Origin: an uncultured Francisella sp.
GTDB taxonomy: Bacteria; Pseudomonadota; Gammaproteobacteria; Burkholderiales; Neisseriaceae
Assembly: GCA_943913135.1 (NCBI GenBank)
Contig: CALTVE010000002.1
Location: 248,001 to 312,000, forward strand
Length of the DNA stretch: 64,000 nt
Direction: 5' to 3'
Part shown: one piece after another, positions 35,712 to 46,022 of the stretch
Numbering within the stretch: position 1 is the stretch's first letter
How the letters are laid out: each line of letters begins with the position of its first letter
Made by a program: the position numbers and the translations under genes
Notes under the pieces: model-generated
What the model saw: only the letters and a program-made list of their open reading frames with translations
Told to the model about the DNA's origin: nothing
Database searches by the model: none

Positions 35712-36191
35712 TTAAAATAATAAGTCAAGATCAGGTTCGGAGGATTTATTGGTAGGATCCATAGGCTTTTCTTCCTTACTGTCCTTTTGTTTGGCCGAGT
35801 TATCTTCTACACTGGAAGAAAAGTCATCACTTTGATTGAGCTTTTCTATTTCCTTCTGATCGGCCACTGGTTTATGCTCATCTTCAAAGGGATTATAACT
35901 ATCTTCTTTGCTGACATTAGGGCTACCAGTGTTAGGTGCAAGAGGCGTTTCACCACTGGCATCTGGAGCAGCAAGGTAACTACCGTTGTTTTCTATACCT
36001 TTAGTTTGGTCTAAATCATTGCGTAAACTTTCCTCCATCGAAGGCCCGGAGGGGCTGGCTTCATTAAGACTTGGAGGGCGGGCACTGATAACAGTGTACA
36101 CCATATAAAAAATGATGACCAGTACTAAAATAAGCACCACCAGTGCTAAATAACCCGTAATCTTCAAAATGTTATCGGAAAATTTCGACAT
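35712..36191 (-). CDS. Small single-pass membrane protein with acidic disordered tail, unknown function
   Basis: I do not recognise this 159-residue protein. It has one hydrophobic segment near the start (YLALVVLILVLVIIFYMVYTVI), then about 120 residues rich in Ser, Asn, Asp, Glu, Lys and Pro with no predicted fold. It ends in a short acidic-hydrophobic motif PDLDLLF at the C-terminus. It sits between dolP and mltA, 6 bp before the mltA start, so an envelope role is plausible from context only. Similar low-complexity composition makes homology hard to judge by eye. The C-terminal motif faintly resembles short linear docking motifs, but nothing supports a partner. Confidence 0.7.
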   Translation of the reverse strand: MSKFSDNILKITGYLALVVLILVLVIIFYMVYTVISARPPSLNEASPSGPSMEESLRNDLDQTKGIENNGSYLAAPDASGETPLAPNTGSPNVSKEDSYNPFEDEHKPVADQKEIEKLNQSDDFSSSVEDNSAKQKDSKEEKPMDPTNKSSEPDLDLLF

Positions 36192-36212
36192 CGTAAAATC
36201 CTTGAATAGCTT

Positions 36213-36860
36213 TTAGTAGGAAGATCGATCTACAGGGGCAGAATAGTCTGTTGGGGCATAGCGATCGTATAAAGTAATTACTCGACGCACTCCCGGTACG
36301 GTGCTGATGCGATAGGAAACTCGTGCTTGTTCTTCTGGCGTGAGTAGACCAAATACATAGACTATGCCCTCATAAGTAACTACTTTCACATTATTGGGGG
36401 AGTAATCTTGAACATTCAAAAGCGCCATTCGTACTCGACCGGTAATTAAGGCATCGTTCGTGTTATCACCTACGCTACGCACCCCTTGGGCCACTTTTAA
36501 GTAGTCATATACTTTCTGGGTAGTTTTTTGTGCCTTGGCGATGGTGTGAATACGGTTTTTCTGTGCTTGGTTGGCAACCCGGCCGACCAATAAGACTTTA
36601 TGGTTGTAAACACGGATTTTAAGGGAAGGCAGACTCACGGCATCGGGTTTATTGGCATCGACCTCTATGGGGAACGCTTGACGAACTTTAGCAAAGATAG
36701 TCGTTTGCAAAATACGGTCGTCTGCAATAGTCCCTGTGCTTCTCCTATCTGCTAAGATCAGACCGCTTTCAACAAGACTTCCGACTAAAACCGGAGCACA
36801 AGCGTTCAAAGCTAAGCAAGAAATTAATGTGAGCAAAATTAAGCGTAGCGATTTAGACAT
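36213..36860 (-). CDS. dolP: BON-domain outer-membrane lipoprotein DolP (YraP family)
   Basis: DolP is an outer-membrane lipoprotein that supports envelope integrity and interacts with the BAM complex in E. coli. The 215 residues open with a lipoprotein signal and lipobox LNAC (Cys21). Two BON domains follow, the first around SLKIRVYNHKVLLVGRVANQ and the second around VKVVTYEGIVYVFGLLTPEE. Gene order rsmI (divergent), yraN, diaA, dolP is the classic neighbourhood. A small membrane protein and mltA follow on the same strand. Confidence 0.94.
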   Translation of the reverse strand: MSKSLRLILLTLISCLALNACAPVLVGSLVESGLILADRRSTGTIADDRILQTTIFAKVRQAFPIEVDANKPDAVSLPSLKIRVYNHKVLLVGRVANQAQKNRIHTIAKAQKTTQKVYDYLKVAQGVRSVGDNTNDALITGRVRMALLNVQDYSPNNVKVVTYEGIVYVFGLLTPEEQARVSYRISTVPGVRRVITLYDRYAPTDYSAPVDRSSY

Positions 36861-36906
36861 AAGGGACCCCCCATAAAGGATACTCTAAACTCAAGAGGTG
36901 CGATTA

Positions 36907-37512
36907 TTATAATGACAGTTCACTATTTTCGCCAAACAACATCTTATCTATCGTGTCGCACAAGGCGTGTATAACTAAGCCGTGTACTTCTTGGATGCGG
37001 GCAGTACGTGGGTGTGGAACATTAATCAGCACATCTCCCATTTTTAAGAGTTCGCGAATTTTACCACCTTCTTGACCTGTTAGAGCAATGACCGATGCTT
37101 CTTTTTCGTGAGCGGCGCTGATTGCTTCGATGACATCAGCAGAATTGCCAGAGGTAGAAATAGCTAGTAATACATCATTTTTCTTGGCTAAGGCTGCAAT
37201 TTGCTTGGAAAAAATAAAATCAAAATCATAATCATTGGCAATGGCGGTGATAATGGAGGTATCAGTGGTTAACGCGATTGCCGGCAAACTGATACGTTCT
37301 CTTTCAAAGCGGCCTACCAATTCGGCAGAAAAATGTTGGGCATCGGCCGCCGAACCCCCGTTGCCGCACGCCATAATTTTTCCGTCATGAAGTAAAGATT
37401 GGTGAATAATTTGACTGGCTGCTAAAATTGCTTCAGAAAGCTCATGAGCGGAAGTTTGTAATAAAGCTATGCTTTGCGCAAAATGGTCTTTGATATGATC
37501 GAGTAAGGGCAT
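36907..37512 (-). CDS. diaA: SIS-domain protein, DiaA / phosphoheptose isomerase family
   Basis: A 201-residue SIS-domain protein. DiaA stimulates DnaA-dependent initiation; the close family GmhA isomerises sedoheptulose 7-phosphate for LPS. The GNGGSAADAQHFSAELVGRF and ALTTDTSIITAIANDYDFD signatures fit both. The zinc/catalytic positions typical of GmhA (His and Glu in AQHFSAEL, Gln and His in RIQEVHGL) are retained, so isomerase activity cannot be excluded. The position between yraN and dolP favours DiaA. Confidence 0.85.
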   Translation of the reverse strand: MPLLDHIKDHFAQSIALLQTSAHELSEAILAASQIIHQSLLHDGKIMACGNGGSAADAQHFSAELVGRFERERISLPAIALTTDTSIITAIANDYDFDFIFSKQIAALAKKNDVLLAISTSGNSADVIEAISAAHEKEASVIALTGQEGGKIRELLKMGDVLINVPHPRTARIQEVHGLVIHALCDTIDKMLFGENSELSL

Positions 37513-37527
37513 CGCCTCTTTCCTTGG

Positions 37528-37881
37528 TTATGCTTGTAAGATATGAGGGATATGATGGATGCTTAATCCATCTTGTCCTTGTAATAATATGGCATCCACC
37601 CTGACTGCTAAAGAGGACGGATGTTGTTGCAAATAACTTTCCACACTTTTACTTAATTTTTCCCTTTTACTGGCAGTGATGCTGTAAAGGACTCCCCCAT
37701 AGGCCTCGCTGGTGCGCCATTTCACTTCGAAAAAACCTAATTCTTGGCCTTTGCAGGCGATGATATCAATTTCGCCAAAGTGGCAATGCCAATTCCTAAC
37801 GATTATTTTCCATCCCTGGCGTTGCAAATAGCGGGCTGCTTTGTCTTCCCCCAGGCGTCCGCGGTATGAAGCAAGGAACAT
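37528..37881 (-). CDS. yraN: YraN (UPF0102) endonuclease-like protein
   Basis: A 117-residue protein of the UPF0102 family, with a restriction-endonuclease-like fold suggested by GEDKAARYLQRQGWKIIVRN, HFGEIDIIACKGQELGFFEVKWR (Glu-Asp...Glu-x-Lys pattern). The in vivo role is not firmly known. It is divergent from rsmI across an 79-bp gap and first in a minus-strand run with diaA, dolP, mltA and rsmE. Confidence 0.93.
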   Translation of the reverse strand: MFLASYRGRLGEDKAARYLQRQGWKIIVRNWHCHFGEIDIIACKGQELGFFEVKWRTSEAYGGVLYSITASKREKLSKSVESYLQQHPSSLAVRVDAILLQGQDGLSIHHIPHILQA

Positions 37882-37960
37882 CCTGCCTCCAGAGGCCTAA
37901 TTTTAAGTTTTTCATTGTACACTAAGTCCGTGAGCTTGTGATAAAGAGTAAGGGTGATAA

Positions 37961-38824
37961 GTGGAGATAAATTTACAAAAAGGGGCTTTATATATCACAG
38001 GTACGCCGATTGGCAATCTAAGGGATATTAGCTTGCGTGCTTTGTCGGTGTTAAAAGAGGTGGATGTAATTTGCGCTGAAGATACGCGGGTGACTCAGCA
38101 TTTACTCTCTTTTTATGGTATTAAGGGGCCCCGTCTTATTTCATTAAGAGAGCAAAATGAAGCAGAGCAAGCACAAAAAGTTCTCTCTTTATTAAAAGAA
38201 GGTAAAAGCGTCGCTCAGGTATCCGATGCCGGAATGCCCGGGATTTGTGATCCAGGAAATCGTTTAGTAGCCCAGGTCCGGCAAGCGGGCTTCCCTCTTT
38301 ACGTAATTCCTGGCGCTGTTGCCTTAACAGCGGCCTTAAGTTTGACGGGCCAAGGGGAAACACCGTTTACTTTTATGGGTTTTTTAAGCGCTAAAACCAA
38401 AGAGAGACATGAACAACTTATGAGCATTGCTGAAAATAATCAAACAGTTGTCTGTTACGAAGCGCCCCATCGCATAGAGGTGACTTTACAAGAGCAAAAT
38501 TCCGTTGATCCGGAAAGAATCTTATGGTTAGCCCGTGAGTTGACCAAGAAATTTGAAACCACCTTAACAGGCACAGCTAAGTCGCTTTTATCATGTTTGC
38601 AAGAGGATCCTCAACAAAAAAAGGGGGAGATGGTTATTATTTTTACTACTCGAATTCAAATGGAAAGCGATATTTTAAGTGACGCCGTAAAAGAATTATC
38701 GGCACATTTATTACCTTTTTATCCGATTAAGAAGGTTGTTTTCTTGGTAGCAAAGATGATGCCGGTTCCGAAAAAGCGCCTATATGATTATTTACTGAAT
38801 TTAAGAAATCAGCAGCAGGATTAG
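37961..38824 (+). CDS. rsmI: 16S rRNA 2'-O-ribose C1402 methyltransferase
   Basis: RsmI methylates the 2'-O of C1402 in 16S rRNA. The 287 residues match the tetrapyrrole-methylase-like family: LYITGTPIGNLRDISLRALS, VICAEDTRVTQHLLSFY, VSDAGMPGICDPGNRLV, and PFTFMGFL. It starts at GTG 37961 behind AAGGG. It is divergent from yraN, the standard arrangement, and is followed 54 bp later by tRNA-Leu(CAA). Confidence 0.95.
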   Translation: MEINLQKGALYITGTPIGNLRDISLRALSVLKEVDVICAEDTRVTQHLLSFYGIKGPRLISLREQNEAEQAQKVLSLLKEGKSVAQVSDAGMPGICDPGNRLVAQVRQAGFPLYVIPGAVALTAALSLTGQGETPFTFMGFLSAKTKERHEQLMSIAENNQTVVCYEAPHRIEVTLQEQNSVDPERILWLARELTKKFETTLTGTAKSLLSCLQEDPQQKKGEMVIIFTTRIQMESDILSDAVKELSAHLLPFYPIKKVVFLVAKMMPVPKKRLYDYLLNLRNQQQD

Positions 38825-38878
38825 GCTTTACTTTTGTCTGCTATGCCTGTACCATGATCTGTCTCATCGATTAAAAAA

Positions 38879-38963
38879 GCCCAGGTGGCGAAATTGGTAG
38901 ACGCAGGAGACTCAAAATCTCCCGCCGCAAGGTGTGTCGGTTCGAGTCCGACCCTGGGTACCA
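38879..38963 (+). tRNA. tRNA-Leu (anticodon CAA)
   Basis: A class II cloverleaf: acceptor GCCCAGG with CCTGGGT, anticodon loop CTCAAAA giving CAA (reads UUG), a long variable arm (CGCCGCAAGGTGTG region) and encoded CCA. Same strand as rsmI. No clear promoter was seen between rsmI and this gene. Confidence 0.97.
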
Positions 38964-39286
38964 AGCCTTTAAATCAACTTGTTCTTTTTGTTCTTTAATG
39001 ATTATTAAAGATCTTCAAACCTAGCGTGGCTTGGGGAATCAAGTTTTTTCAGGATCTTTATCTTCTGAGCGAGTTTCTTCATCATTGTCGCAGGGGATTG
39101 CAAAGGGCCTCAAAATCTGCTGCATTGGTTTTTAGCCGGCAGAAGTTTTTCCTCGCATGAAGTTTCGTCAGTACCTGCTTAGGAGCGGCAACGACGTATA
39201 TCTTTTAAAGGTTAAATTTTTATTAGAAGTACTAAGTAATAGCGATAAAAATATGCTTATAGCTTAGTCATGTTGGTTAAGAAAAA
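38964..39286. other. Gene-free stretch between two tRNA-Leu genes
   Basis: No convincing open frame, RNA fold or repeat family is visible in these 323 bp. It holds an AT-rich inverted repeat TCTTTAAT/ATTAAAGA near 38991-39011 that could slow or end tRNA-Leu(CAA) transcription, but it lacks a T-run. The rest is unassigned. Confidence 0.5.
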
Positions 39287-39371
39287 TGGTGCGGAAGGAG
39301 AGACTCGAACTCTCACGCCTTGCGGCGCTAGATCCTAAGTCTAGTGCGTCTACCAATTTCGCCACTTCCGC
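39287..39371 (-). tRNA. tRNA-Leu (anticodon TAG)
   Basis: A minus-strand class II cloverleaf starting GCGGAAGTGGCGAAATTGG. The anticodon loop CTTAGGA gives TAG (reads CUA and other CUN codons). It has a long variable arm GCGCCGCAAGGCGTG, T-loop GTTCGAGTC and encoded CCA. A strong promoter lies just upstream on the minus strand. Confidence 0.97.
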
Positions 39372-39414
39372 TTGCAGTTTTAATAAAAAAAGTAGCTCAC
39401 AAAACTAGGGCGGG

Positions 39415-39443
39415 ATTATAGCCAATTAAAAGTATTAAGGCAA
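39415..39443 (-). promoter_or_regulatory. Sigma-70 promoter of tRNA-Leu(TAG) with GC-rich discriminator
   Basis: On the minus strand TTGCCT and TATAAT are separated by exactly 17 bp, followed by CCCGCCC before the predicted start near 39408. GC-rich discriminators are typical of stable-RNA promoters under stringent (ppGpp) control. Confidence 0.75.
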
Positions 39444-39465
39444 TTTTTCATCTATTGCCAGCCCA

Positions 39466-39494
39466 TTGCCAAAAATAGAAATTTAAGGCAGAAT
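39466..39494 (+). promoter_or_regulatory. Possible promoter of tRNA-Thr
   Basis: TTGCCA (39466-39471) and CAGAAT (39489-39494) are 17 bp apart, predicting a start near 39501, 14 bases before tRNA-Thr. The -10 matches four of six consensus positions. Confidence 0.45.
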
Positions 39495-39514
39495 AAACAG
39501 TCTAACCTTTAATA

Positions 39515-39590
<76 letters not shown>

Positions 39591-39594
39591 TACC

Positions 39595-39619
39595 AAAAGA
39601 GCCCCAATGGGGCTCTTTT
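39595..39619 (+). terminator. Rho-independent terminator of tRNA-Thr
   Basis: AAAAGAGCCCC and GGGGCTCTTTT form an 11-bp perfect stem around AAT, ending in a T-run. It separates tRNA-Thr from mnmG. Confidence 0.93.
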
Positions 39620-39705
39620 ATTATCTATGGGGAATAACCCCCTCTCTGTTAGGCTAAATAAATAACACATTTTAGGCATTATAATTAAAGCTTAAAAGGA
39701 CATAA

Positions 39706-41607
39706 ATGATGATTTATGGCAAAAATTACGACCTCATTGTGGTAGGGGGAGGGCACGCCGGAACTGAAGCGGCTCTTGCGGCTGCCCGCATGGGGCAGAA
39801 GACTTTGCTATTAACGCACAATCTGGAAACCTTAGGGCAGATGTCCTGTAACCCTTCAATTGGGGGTATCGGTAAAGGACATTTGGTTAAGGAAATCGAT
39901 GCCTTAGGCGGAATAATGGGCTGGGCAACGGATAGAGCGGGCATACAGTTTCGGACTTTAAACGCGACCAGGGGGCCGGCAGTACGTGCTACTCGGGCGC
40001 AGGTTGATCGCACTTTATATAAAGCTATTATTCGTTCCACCCTAGAAAATCAGCCCAATTTAGAACTTTTTCAGCAGTCGGTAGATGAGCTTTTAATTGC
40101 TCACCATAAAGTTATTGGAGTTAAAACTAGGCAAGATATAAAAATTTATGCACGTGCGGTGGTACTGACGGTAGGTACATTTTTAAGTGGTAAAATTCAT
40201 ATAGGTTTAAGCCAACAGAATGGGGGTCGTGCGGGCGAAGGTGCAGCCATTGCTTTGGGGTTATCACTGGCTGCTTTGGGGTTGCCGCGTGGACGTTTAA
40301 AGACTGGGACACCGCCCCGTTTGGACGGCAGAACCATTGATTATCGCCAATTGATCGAGCAAAAAGGGGACGAAACATTACCTTATTTCTCTTCTCGCTC
40401 TAAAGTAGGCGACCACCCCCGCCAGATTTCTTGTTGGATTACCCACACTAATGAGAATACTCATGCCATTATTCGCGCGGGGTTAGATCGCAGCCCTTTA
40501 TTTGCCGGTGTCATCACAGGGAAAGGACCGCGGTATTGTCCTTCGATTGAAGACAAAATAGAACGTTTCAAAACGCGTACGAGTCATCAAATTTTTATAG
40601 AACCTGAAGGTCTCAATACTTCAGAAGTGTATCCGAATGGTATTTCTACCAGTCTACCCTTTGATGTACAGGTAGATTTAGTGCATAGCATAAAGGGCTT
40701 GGAAAATGCGCATATTTTGCGCGCCGGCTATGCCATCGAATATGATTATTTTGATCCTCGGGCTTTAAAAAGCAGCTTAGAAAGTAAAAATATAGAAAAC
40801 TTGTTTTTAGCTGGGCAGATTAACGGAACTACGGGTTATGAAGAGGCGGCTGCACAGGGTTTATTAGCTGGCTTAAATGCCGCTTTAAAGTTAACTGAAC
40901 AAGAGGCATGGACTCCAGGACGTCACCAGGCTTATTTGGGGGTGTTAGTGGACGATTTGTTGACTCAAGGATTAACAGAACCGTATCGCATGTTCACCAG
41001 TCGGGCGGAATATCGTTTACAGTTAAGAGAAGACAATGCTGAACAGCGTTTAAGCGAAAAAGCCTATCAATTGGGTTTAATCAGTGGACAAGTATGGCAG
41101 AATTTTTTAGAAAAACAGCAGAGAAAAGAGGCTTTTAAAGAAAAATTGGGTAAAACCTTTATTCTTCCTGATCGAGTGGACAGAGAAAAACAGCAGGCTC
41201 TTTTGCGGCAACCCCTTAAAAGGGAAAGCAGCTTGGCCCAATTATTGAGCCGCCCCCATGTAGATATGGCGACGCTACAGGCTTTATTACCAGAAGAAAG
41301 TTGGTTAAAAGAAGATTTAAGTTCCGCGGAGCAAGAAGCGGTGATGGTGGAACTGAAATATGCAGGCTATATCGATCGGCAAAATGAGGAAGTAGCCAAG
41401 CAAAAGGATTTAAGCGACGTGAAATTACCCTCAGATCTAGATTATCAAGCTTTGCAAGGTTTATCTAACGAGATTAGGGAGAAACTGACGCTGCACCGTC
41501 CAGAAAACGTGGCTCAGGCAGCACGGATTTCAGGCGTAACCCCCGTGGCAGTCATGTTACTATTGATGTATGCCAAAAAAGGGTTTAAACATGTTAAAGA
41601 AGTCTGA
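39706..41607 (+). CDS. mnmG: tRNA uridine-5-carboxymethylaminomethyl modification enzyme MnmG (GidA)
   Basis: With MnmE, MnmG installs cmnm5 at tRNA wobble U34. The 633 residues are full length: FAD-binding [20 protein letters not shown], the family motif [24 protein letters not shown], the [15 protein letters not shown] region, [22 protein letters not shown], and the helical C-terminus that binds MnmE and tRNA. It starts ATG 39706 behind AAAAGGA. It heads mnmG-rsmG-parA-parB, and the MnmC-type oxidase at 32062 would act on its product. Confidence 0.97.
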   Translation: MMIYGKNYDLIVVGGGHAGTEAALAAARMGQKTLLLTHNLETLGQMSCNPSIGGIGKGHLVKEIDALGGIMGWATDRAGIQFRTLNATRGPAVRATRAQVDRTLYKAIIRSTLENQPNLELFQQSVDELLIAHHKVIGVKTRQDIKIYARAVVLTVGTFLSGKIHIGLSQQNGGRAGEGAAIALGLSLAALGLPRGRLKTGTPPRLDGRTIDYRQLIEQKGDETLPYFSSRSKVGDHPRQISCWITHTNENTHAIIRAGLDRSPLFAGVITGKGPRYCPSIEDKIERFKTRTSHQIFIEPEGLNTSEVYPNGISTSLPFDVQVDLVHSIKGLENAHILRAGYAIEYDYFDPRALKSSLESKNIENLFLAGQINGTTGYEEAAAQGLLAGLNAALKLTEQEAWTPGRHQAYLGVLVDDLLTQGLTEPYRMFTSRAEYRLQLREDNAEQRLSEKAYQLGLISGQVWQNFLEKQQRKEAFKEKLGKTFILPDRVDREKQQALLRQPLKRESSLAQLLSRPHVDMATLQALLPEESWLKEDLSSAEQEAVMVELKYAGYIDRQNEEVAKQKDLSDVKLPSDLDYQALQGLSNEIREKLTLHRPENVAQAARISGVTPVAVMLLLMYAKKGFKHVKEV

Positions 41608-42250
41608 ACCTATTGAGGAAGCTTTAAAACAGGGGGCAAGTTCGTTCGGGGTGATTTTAAAAGAAAAACAAACTGAGCAGCTTCTGAAGTACATAACATT
41701 GCTTAATAAGTGGAATCAGCACTTTAATTTAACTGCTTTTCGTGAGCTAAATAGACTCTTGAGTCATCAGGTCTTAGATAGTTTAAGTATTTTGTCTTGG
41801 GTGAAGGGGGCCAGGCATATTTTAGATGTAGGCTCTGGCGGTGGAGCCCCTGGCCTTCCTTTAGCAGTTCTTTTACCGGAAGCGGAATTTACTTTGCTCG
41901 ATGCCAGCAGTAAAAAGACGACTTTCTTACTGCAAGCTAAAATGGAATTGGCCTTAGATAATGTCCAAGTTGTGCACTCTCGGGTGGAAAATACAAATCA
42001 CCCGCAGTTTCAAATTATTTTAAGCCGAGCTTTTGCGGATTTAAGTGATTTTGTTCATTTAAGCGTCCACTTATTAGCACCGGGGGGGATGTGGTTAGCA
42101 ATGAAAGGTACCTACCCGTATGAAGAAATAAAAGCGCTGCCTCCAGAAATATCGGTAGAAAAAGTAGAAACGCTACATGTGCCAGGGGTAAAGGCCGAAC
42201 GGCATATTGTTCGTTTGCGCCCCCACACTTTAAAAGGAGTTAAGGGATGA
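41591..42250 (+). CDS. rsmG: 16S rRNA (guanine527-N7)-methyltransferase RsmG (GidB)
   Basis: RsmG methylates G527 of 16S rRNA; its loss gives low-level streptomycin resistance in many bacteria. The SAM-binding motif [20 protein letters not shown] is present, with [12 protein letters not shown] following. The start is ATG 41591 inside the mnmG 3' end ([12 protein letters not shown]); a start at 41570 is also possible. The parA ATG overlaps the stop by four bases, so the three genes appear translationally coupled. Confidence 0.95.
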   Translation: MLKKSEPIEEALKQGASSFGVILKEKQTEQLLKYITLLNKWNQHFNLTAFRELNRLLSHQVLDSLSILSWVKGARHILDVGSGGGAPGLPLAVLLPEAEFTLLDASSKKTTFLLQAKMELALDNVQVVHSRVENTNHPQFQIILSRAFADLSDFVHLSVHLLAPGGMWLAMKGTYPYEEIKALPPEISVEKVETLHVPGVKAERHIVRLRPHTLKGVKG

Positions 42251-43023
42251 ATGCGCATACGATTGCCATTACTAACCAAAAAGGGGGGGTCGGCAAAACG
42301 ACCACAACGGTTAATTTGGCTGCTTCTTTAGCTGCTGAGGGCAAGAAGGTATTGTTGGTAGATTTAGATCCTCAGGGTAATGCCACTACTGGCAGCGGCT
42401 TGGATAAAAGGGATTTGCCCTATACTTTGTATGATGTCCTTTTTGATCCTAATTTAAAGACAAAAGCGTTGCGTCATTCGCAAGCTGGTCATTACGATCT
42501 TTTACCCTCTAACCATCAACTGGTAGGTGCCGAAGTTGATTTAGTTCATGAGATTGGTAGAGAAACAAAATTAAAACAGATACTTACATCTTTAAAAGAG
42601 GCCTATGATTATATTTTAATCGATTCGCCCCCTACTTTGACCTTGCTAACGGTCAATGGTCTGGTGGCTGCGGATTACGTGTTAGTGCCGATGGTTTGTG
42701 AATATTATGCTTTAGAAGGGATTTCAGATTTAATCGCAACCATACGCAAGGTCCGCGCTGCTGGCATTAATGAGCGGCTACAGATTATTGGGGTAGTGCG
42801 TACGCTTTTTGATCCCCGTAATCGCTTATCACGGGAAGTATCTTCGCAGTTAGAAGAATATTTTACTGACGATTTAATGGCTACCATTATTCCACGCAAT
42901 ATCAAGCTGGCCGAAGCTCCGAGTTTTGGCTTGCCAGCACTTTACTATGATGCTGAATCTAAAGGCGCGATTAGCTATCGAAACTTGGCGCGCGAACTAG
43001 TCGCTAAATTGCAAGGGAATTAG
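42247..43023 (+). CDS. parA: Chromosome-partitioning ATPase ParA (Soj)
   Basis: ParA is a Walker-type ATPase that, with ParB, segregates the chromosome origin region. The deviant Walker A is [10 protein letters not shown] (Lys12-), followed by LLVDLDPQGNATTGSG and ILIDSPPTLTLLTVN. At 258 residues it is the chromosomal type without an N-terminal helix-turn-helix domain. Its location after mnmG-rsmG is the common chromosomal arrangement near replication origins, though no origin was seen here. Confidence 0.96.
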   Translation: MNAHTIAITNQKGGVGKTTTTVNLAASLAAEGKKVLLVDLDPQGNATTGSGLDKRDLPYTLYDVLFDPNLKTKALRHSQAGHYDLLPSNHQLVGAEVDLVHEIGRETKLKQILTSLKEAYDYILIDSPPTLTLLTVNGLVAADYVLVPMVCEYYALEGISDLIATIRKVRAAGINERLQIIGVVRTLFDPRNRLSREVSSQLEEYFTDDLMATIIPRNIKLAEAPSFGLPALYYDAESKGAISYRNLARELVAKLQGN

Positions 43024-43026
43024 AAA

Positions 43027-43884
43027 ATGGCGAAAAAGATAGTTTTAGGCCGTGGGTTGGACGCCCTTTTAGGCGGTACCAGCGAACTTAGTAGTGAAAA
43101 AAAGAACAGCAGTATTGCCTATTTAAATCCTGATAATATCTGTATCAGCCCCTACCAAGCGCGCATGCAAGTTGATGAAGAGGGTTTGGAAGATTTGGCC
43201 GCTTCTATTAAAGAACATGGGGTTCTGCAACCGGTATTGGTGCGTCCTTTAGGGCATGATCGCTATGAGTTAGTGGCTGGAGAAAGACGTTGGAAAGCAA
43301 GCCAAAAAGCAGGGTTGAGCAAAATTCCTGCATTAATACAAGATATCGATGACCAAAAAGCAATGGCTTTAGGTTTAATTGAAAATATACAGAGGGAAAA
43401 CTTAGACCCCATTGAAGAAGCACGAGGGTTGTGGCGTTTGCAGGAGGAATTTGCTTTAAGTCATGAAGCGATCGCGCATGCGGTAGGGCGAAAAAGAAGT
43501 AGTATTTCTAACCAACTGCGCTTATTAAAATTACCCCTGCCTTTGCAAGAAGCAATTAAAAGAGGCGAATTAGAAGTGGGACATGGCAAAGTGTTGTTAT
43601 CTTTGCCCGAGCCCTTACAAGAGTCTTGGGGCGAAAAAGCACGCCAAGGCGGGTGGTCAGTTAGAGAATTAGAAAGACGTTTACAGGTTAAATCACACCC
43701 TAAAAAAAATAAACAATCAAGTAGCGCTATATCTTTACAAGAAGATTTAAGTGATTTTTTTGCCATGAAAGTCATTTTGCAGGAAAACAACAAAAAAGGG
43801 ACAGGCAAAGTGATTTTTCACTATACTAGCTTAGACGAGCTCCAGAGATTGTTACAAAAAATTCACTTCGATGGGCGGGGGTAA
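43027..43884 (+). CDS. parB: Chromosome-partitioning protein ParB (Spo0J)
   Basis: ParB is a CTPase that loads at parS and spreads on DNA. Its 285 residues start MAKKIVLGRGLDALLGG. The ParB N-terminal domain has the nucleotide-binding GERRWKASQKAGL and the ENIQRENLDPIEEARG motif; a helix-turn-helix DNA-binding domain follows (HEAIAHAVGRKRSSISNQLRLL) and then a C-terminal dimerisation domain. No perfect parS (TGTTTCACGTGAAACA) was noticed in the window. The atp operon promoter lies downstream. Confidence 0.95.
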   Translation: MAKKIVLGRGLDALLGGTSELSSEKKNSSIAYLNPDNICISPYQARMQVDEEGLEDLAASIKEHGVLQPVLVRPLGHDRYELVAGERRWKASQKAGLSKIPALIQDIDDQKAMALGLIENIQRENLDPIEEARGLWRLQEEFALSHEAIAHAVGRKRSSISNQLRLLKLPLPLQEAIKRGELEVGHGKVLLSLPEPLQESWGEKARQGGWSVRELERRLQVKSHPKKNKQSSSAISLQEDLSDFFAMKVILQENNKKGTGKVIFHYTSLDELQRLLQKIHFDGRG

Positions 43885-43981
43885 AAGTTTTTTAGGGGGA
43901 AATTTTAAAGAAACATGGAGAAGAAAAATCGTTTTAAACCAGGCTATATACGCTTTTAATGAGGATTATCCCTTATTTTTC

Positions 43982-44011
43982 TTGACGATTTTCTATTTCC
44001 CTCCTTATAAT
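43982..44011 (+). promoter_or_regulatory. Sigma-70 promoter of the ATP synthase operon
   Basis: TTGACG (43982-43987) and a perfect TATAAT (44006-44011) are separated by 18 bp, predicting a start near 44018. It lies in the parB-atpI gap, about 34 bases before the atpI GTG, which has GAGGGG upstream. It should drive the whole atpIBEFHAGDC operon. Confidence 0.8.
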
Positions 44012-44051
44012 CTGCGCCTTACTGGACACACTTTGGTGAGGGGTTTCTTAA

Positions 44052-44385
44052 GTGTGGCGTTTGTCTCTTTTGCAGTTAGGGGTGCTTTTGTTTTTAGCGC
44101 TTTTATTCCTAGTCGGGCAAGGAGCGCGGGCGGCAGGAACCGTTCTTTTAGGCGGAGGTACTTATTGGCTTCCTAGCGTTTTAAGTGCTGCGGCCTTAGA
44201 GGGGGTGCACAAAAGAAAAATAAAAATTAGCTCCGCGCCGATATTTTTAGAAACCAACAAAGTGGTGCTGATAATCGTATTAATGATGTTAGCGTATATT
44301 TTTTTACCTATTAACTGGGGGGAGTACCTTTTAGGACTGTTCGGGGTATCCCAGGCAGGGTGGTTAATGTTGCGAAAGAGGATAG

Positions 44386-44393
<8 letters not shown>
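44052..44393 (+). CDS. atpI: ATP synthase subunit I (AtpI)
   Basis: AtpI helps assemble the c-ring of the ATP synthase and is not part of the finished enzyme. The 113 residues hold about four hydrophobic segments. It starts at GTG 44052 behind GAGGGG. It overlaps atpB by 8 bp. Sequence conservation in this family is low, so position first in the atp operon is the main evidence. Confidence 0.88.
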
Positions 44394-45497
<1,104 letters not shown>

Positions 45498-45551
45498 TTA
45501 GAGATCTTAAGTGAAGAACTTCTAAACCTAGATTGAAGGTGAAGGTAGACA

Positions 45552-46022
45552 GTGAATATAAATGTAACTTTGATTGCTCAGGTCATCGTCTTCATTCTAC
45601 TCGTATTATTTACGATGAAGTTCGTATGGCCACCGATTGTAAAGGCTTTAGATGAACGGGCAAATAAGATTGCTGAAGGTTTATCTGCCGCAGAGCGAGG
45701 CAAGGCGGACTTAGAAAAAGCAGAAAAGAAAGCGGAAGAAGTCTTGGCCCAAGCATATAAACAGGTTTCAGCGACGATTGCCAGCGCTGATCAGAGAGCC
45801 GGCATTATTCGCAAAGAAGCCAAAGAAATGGCGGAAAAAGAGGCTGAACTTATTTTAAAAAAAGTTAAAGACGAAATAGCGCAGACCGTTGCGCAAGCAC
45901 GGGCAGACCTGCGTCAAGAGGTCGCTAAGCTGGCTATTGCTGGAGCGGAAAAAATCTTACGTAAGGAAATTGATTCCAGTAAATATGCTGAAGATTTACG
46001 GCGCTTAGGAGAAGAACTCTAA
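45552..46022 (+). CDS. atpF: F-type ATP synthase subunit b
   Basis: Subunit b is the peripheral stalk. A single N-terminal membrane helix ([20 protein letters not shown]) is followed by a long Ala/Glu/Lys-rich coiled coil. At 156 residues it is normal. Its stop overlaps the atpH ATG by one base (TAATG). Confidence 0.96.
   Translation: MNINVTLIAQVIVFILLVLFTMKFVWPPIVKALDERANKIAEGLSAAERGKADLEKAEKKAEEVLAQAYKQVSATIASADQRAGIIRKEAKEMAEKEAELILKKVKDEIAQTVAQARADLRQEVAKLAIAGAEKILRKEIDSSKYAEDLRRLGEEL

Noticed and set aside
43027..44051. parS site near parAB
   Set aside because: No perfect or near-perfect TGTTTCACGTGAAACA was noticed by eye; a search is needed to exclude it.
43871..44176. 101-residue open frame between parB and atpI
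   Set aside because: It overlaps the atp promoter and the atpI start in another frame; no family features.
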